Of a stretch of 5,817 nucleotides of DNA, positions 5,564-5,817 are shown in pieces; position 1 is the first letter of the stretch, and each line of letters begins with the position of its first letter. The translations under genes were made by a program, and so were the position numbers. The DNA lies in the NCBI GenBank assembly GCA_013152575.1, contig JAADGB010000038.1, positions 1 to 5,817 of the forward strand. Direction: 5' to 3'. Below the pieces are notes generated by a model. That model had not been told where the DNA came from and did not search any database. It was given only the letters and a program-made list of their open reading frames with translations. The stretch comes from Thermoproteota archaeon (GTDB lineage: Archaea; Thermoproteota; Thermoprotei_A; Sulfolobales; Acidilobaceae).

Positions 5564-5582
5564 CCTCTCCAAACGGTGGAGG
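5564..5582 (+). promoter_or_regulatory. Hairpin covering the ribosome binding site of the plus-strand frame
   Basis: CCTCTCC (5564-5570) can pair with GGTGGAGG (5575-5582) across an AAAC loop, giving seven pairs (one of them T-G) with a single bulged T at 5577. The whole 3' arm is the Shine-Dalgarno sequence that ends 9 nt before the ATG at 5592. If transcribed, the structure would hide the ribosome site. Confidence 0.35.
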
Positions 5583-5591
5583 AAAACGATA

Positions 5592-5817
5592 ATGCATTAT
5601 CAGGTGGAAGGGATGATTATCATAGCCCAAGAAGATGCGAGGCTCGACACAAGAAACATGCCAGTGCAAGTCGAATACTCTCCGGTCGAAAGCATCGAGA
5701 ACAAGATATTATATTATATTAATAAAGATATTAAAGTTTTAGGACTATATTATGGAGCATGGTCTAATTATACTCATTTGATTCAAAAAATCGAAAATCA
5801 AGGTGCAAATCCGTACA
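5592..5817 (+). CDS. Unrecognised divergent reading frame, 3' end missing
   Basis: Open for 75 codons from ATG to the right edge, divergent from the cytochrome operon. An in-frame stop (TAG at 5559-5561) closes it upstream. The ATG at 5592 has GGTGGAGG 9 nt before it; a second in-frame ATG at 5613 has GGTGGA 5 nt before it and would remove seven residues. The visible product begins MHYQVEGMIIIAQEDAR and ends near IQKIENQGANPY; no signal peptide, membrane helix or motif that I recognise is present. Base composition changes within the frame: about 48% G+C in 5592-5700 and about 25% in 5701-5817. The second part uses AT-rich codons and many Tyr, Ile, Asn and Lys residues. Both other plus frames and all minus frames are broken over this stretch, which favours coding. 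No function is proposed. Confidence 0.5.
   Translation, partial: MHYQVEGMIIIAQEDARLDTRNMPVQVEYSPVESIENKILYYINKDIKVLGLYYGAWSNYTHLIQKIENQGANPY

Noticed and set aside
1..5817. CRISPR array, tRNA, rRNA or insertion sequence
   Set aside because: I saw no regularly spaced repeats, cloverleaf with conserved tRNA boxes, ribosomal sequence, or transposase with terminal inverted repeats on either strand.

Overview
The window looks like a piece of an archaeal chromosome, most likely from a hyperthermophilic Thermoproteota (crenarchaeal) lineage. The reasons are the Shine-Dalgarno sites of the GGTGA(T) type, GTG and TTG start codons, an archaeal TATA box, almost exclusive AGA/AGG arginine codons with frequent ATA and CTA, and a Thr-rich stalk followed by a C-terminal membrane helix, as on many crenarchaeal surface proteins. 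The exact taxon cannot be fixed from this sequence.

Five genes lie on the minus strand and read from right to left. A tightly packed operon comes first: a tetraheme c-type cytochrome with a C-terminal membrane anchor (5412-4705), a Tat-exported protein with four [4Fe-4S] clusters of the NrfC/PsrB type (4698-3658), a ten-helix NrfD/HybB-type quinone-interacting membrane protein (3661-2408), and a monoheme cytochrome on a Thr-rich stalk (2407-1793). The junctions are 6 bp apart, overlapping by 4 bp, and directly abutting; each downstream Shine-Dalgarno site lies in the last codons of the upstream gene. After a T-rich probable terminator and a 122-bp AT-rich gap with its own TATA box comes the fifth gene, an octaheme cytochrome of the hydroxylamine oxidoreductase (HAO) family. 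It runs off the left edge after 556 codons.

Together the genes read as an extracytoplasmic electron-transfer chain: quinone pool <-> NrfD-like subunit <-> Fe-S protein <-> tetraheme and monoheme cytochromes <-> HAO-type octaheme enzyme. The layout resembles the bacterial NrfABCD nitrite-ammonification system, with an octaheme HAO-family protein in place of pentaheme NrfA and a tetraheme protein in place of pentaheme NrfB. Reduction of nitrite or hydroxylamine to ammonium is the favoured reading. The opposite direction (hydroxylamine or other N-compound oxidation) or another substrate cannot be excluded.

The right end (5413-5817) is a 179-bp intergenic region with candidate promoter elements, an inverted repeat and a hairpin that covers a Shine-Dalgarno site. 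It is followed by the start of an unrecognised divergent plus-strand reading frame that leaves the window and changes sharply in base composition. No tRNA, rRNA, insertion sequence or CRISPR array was seen.
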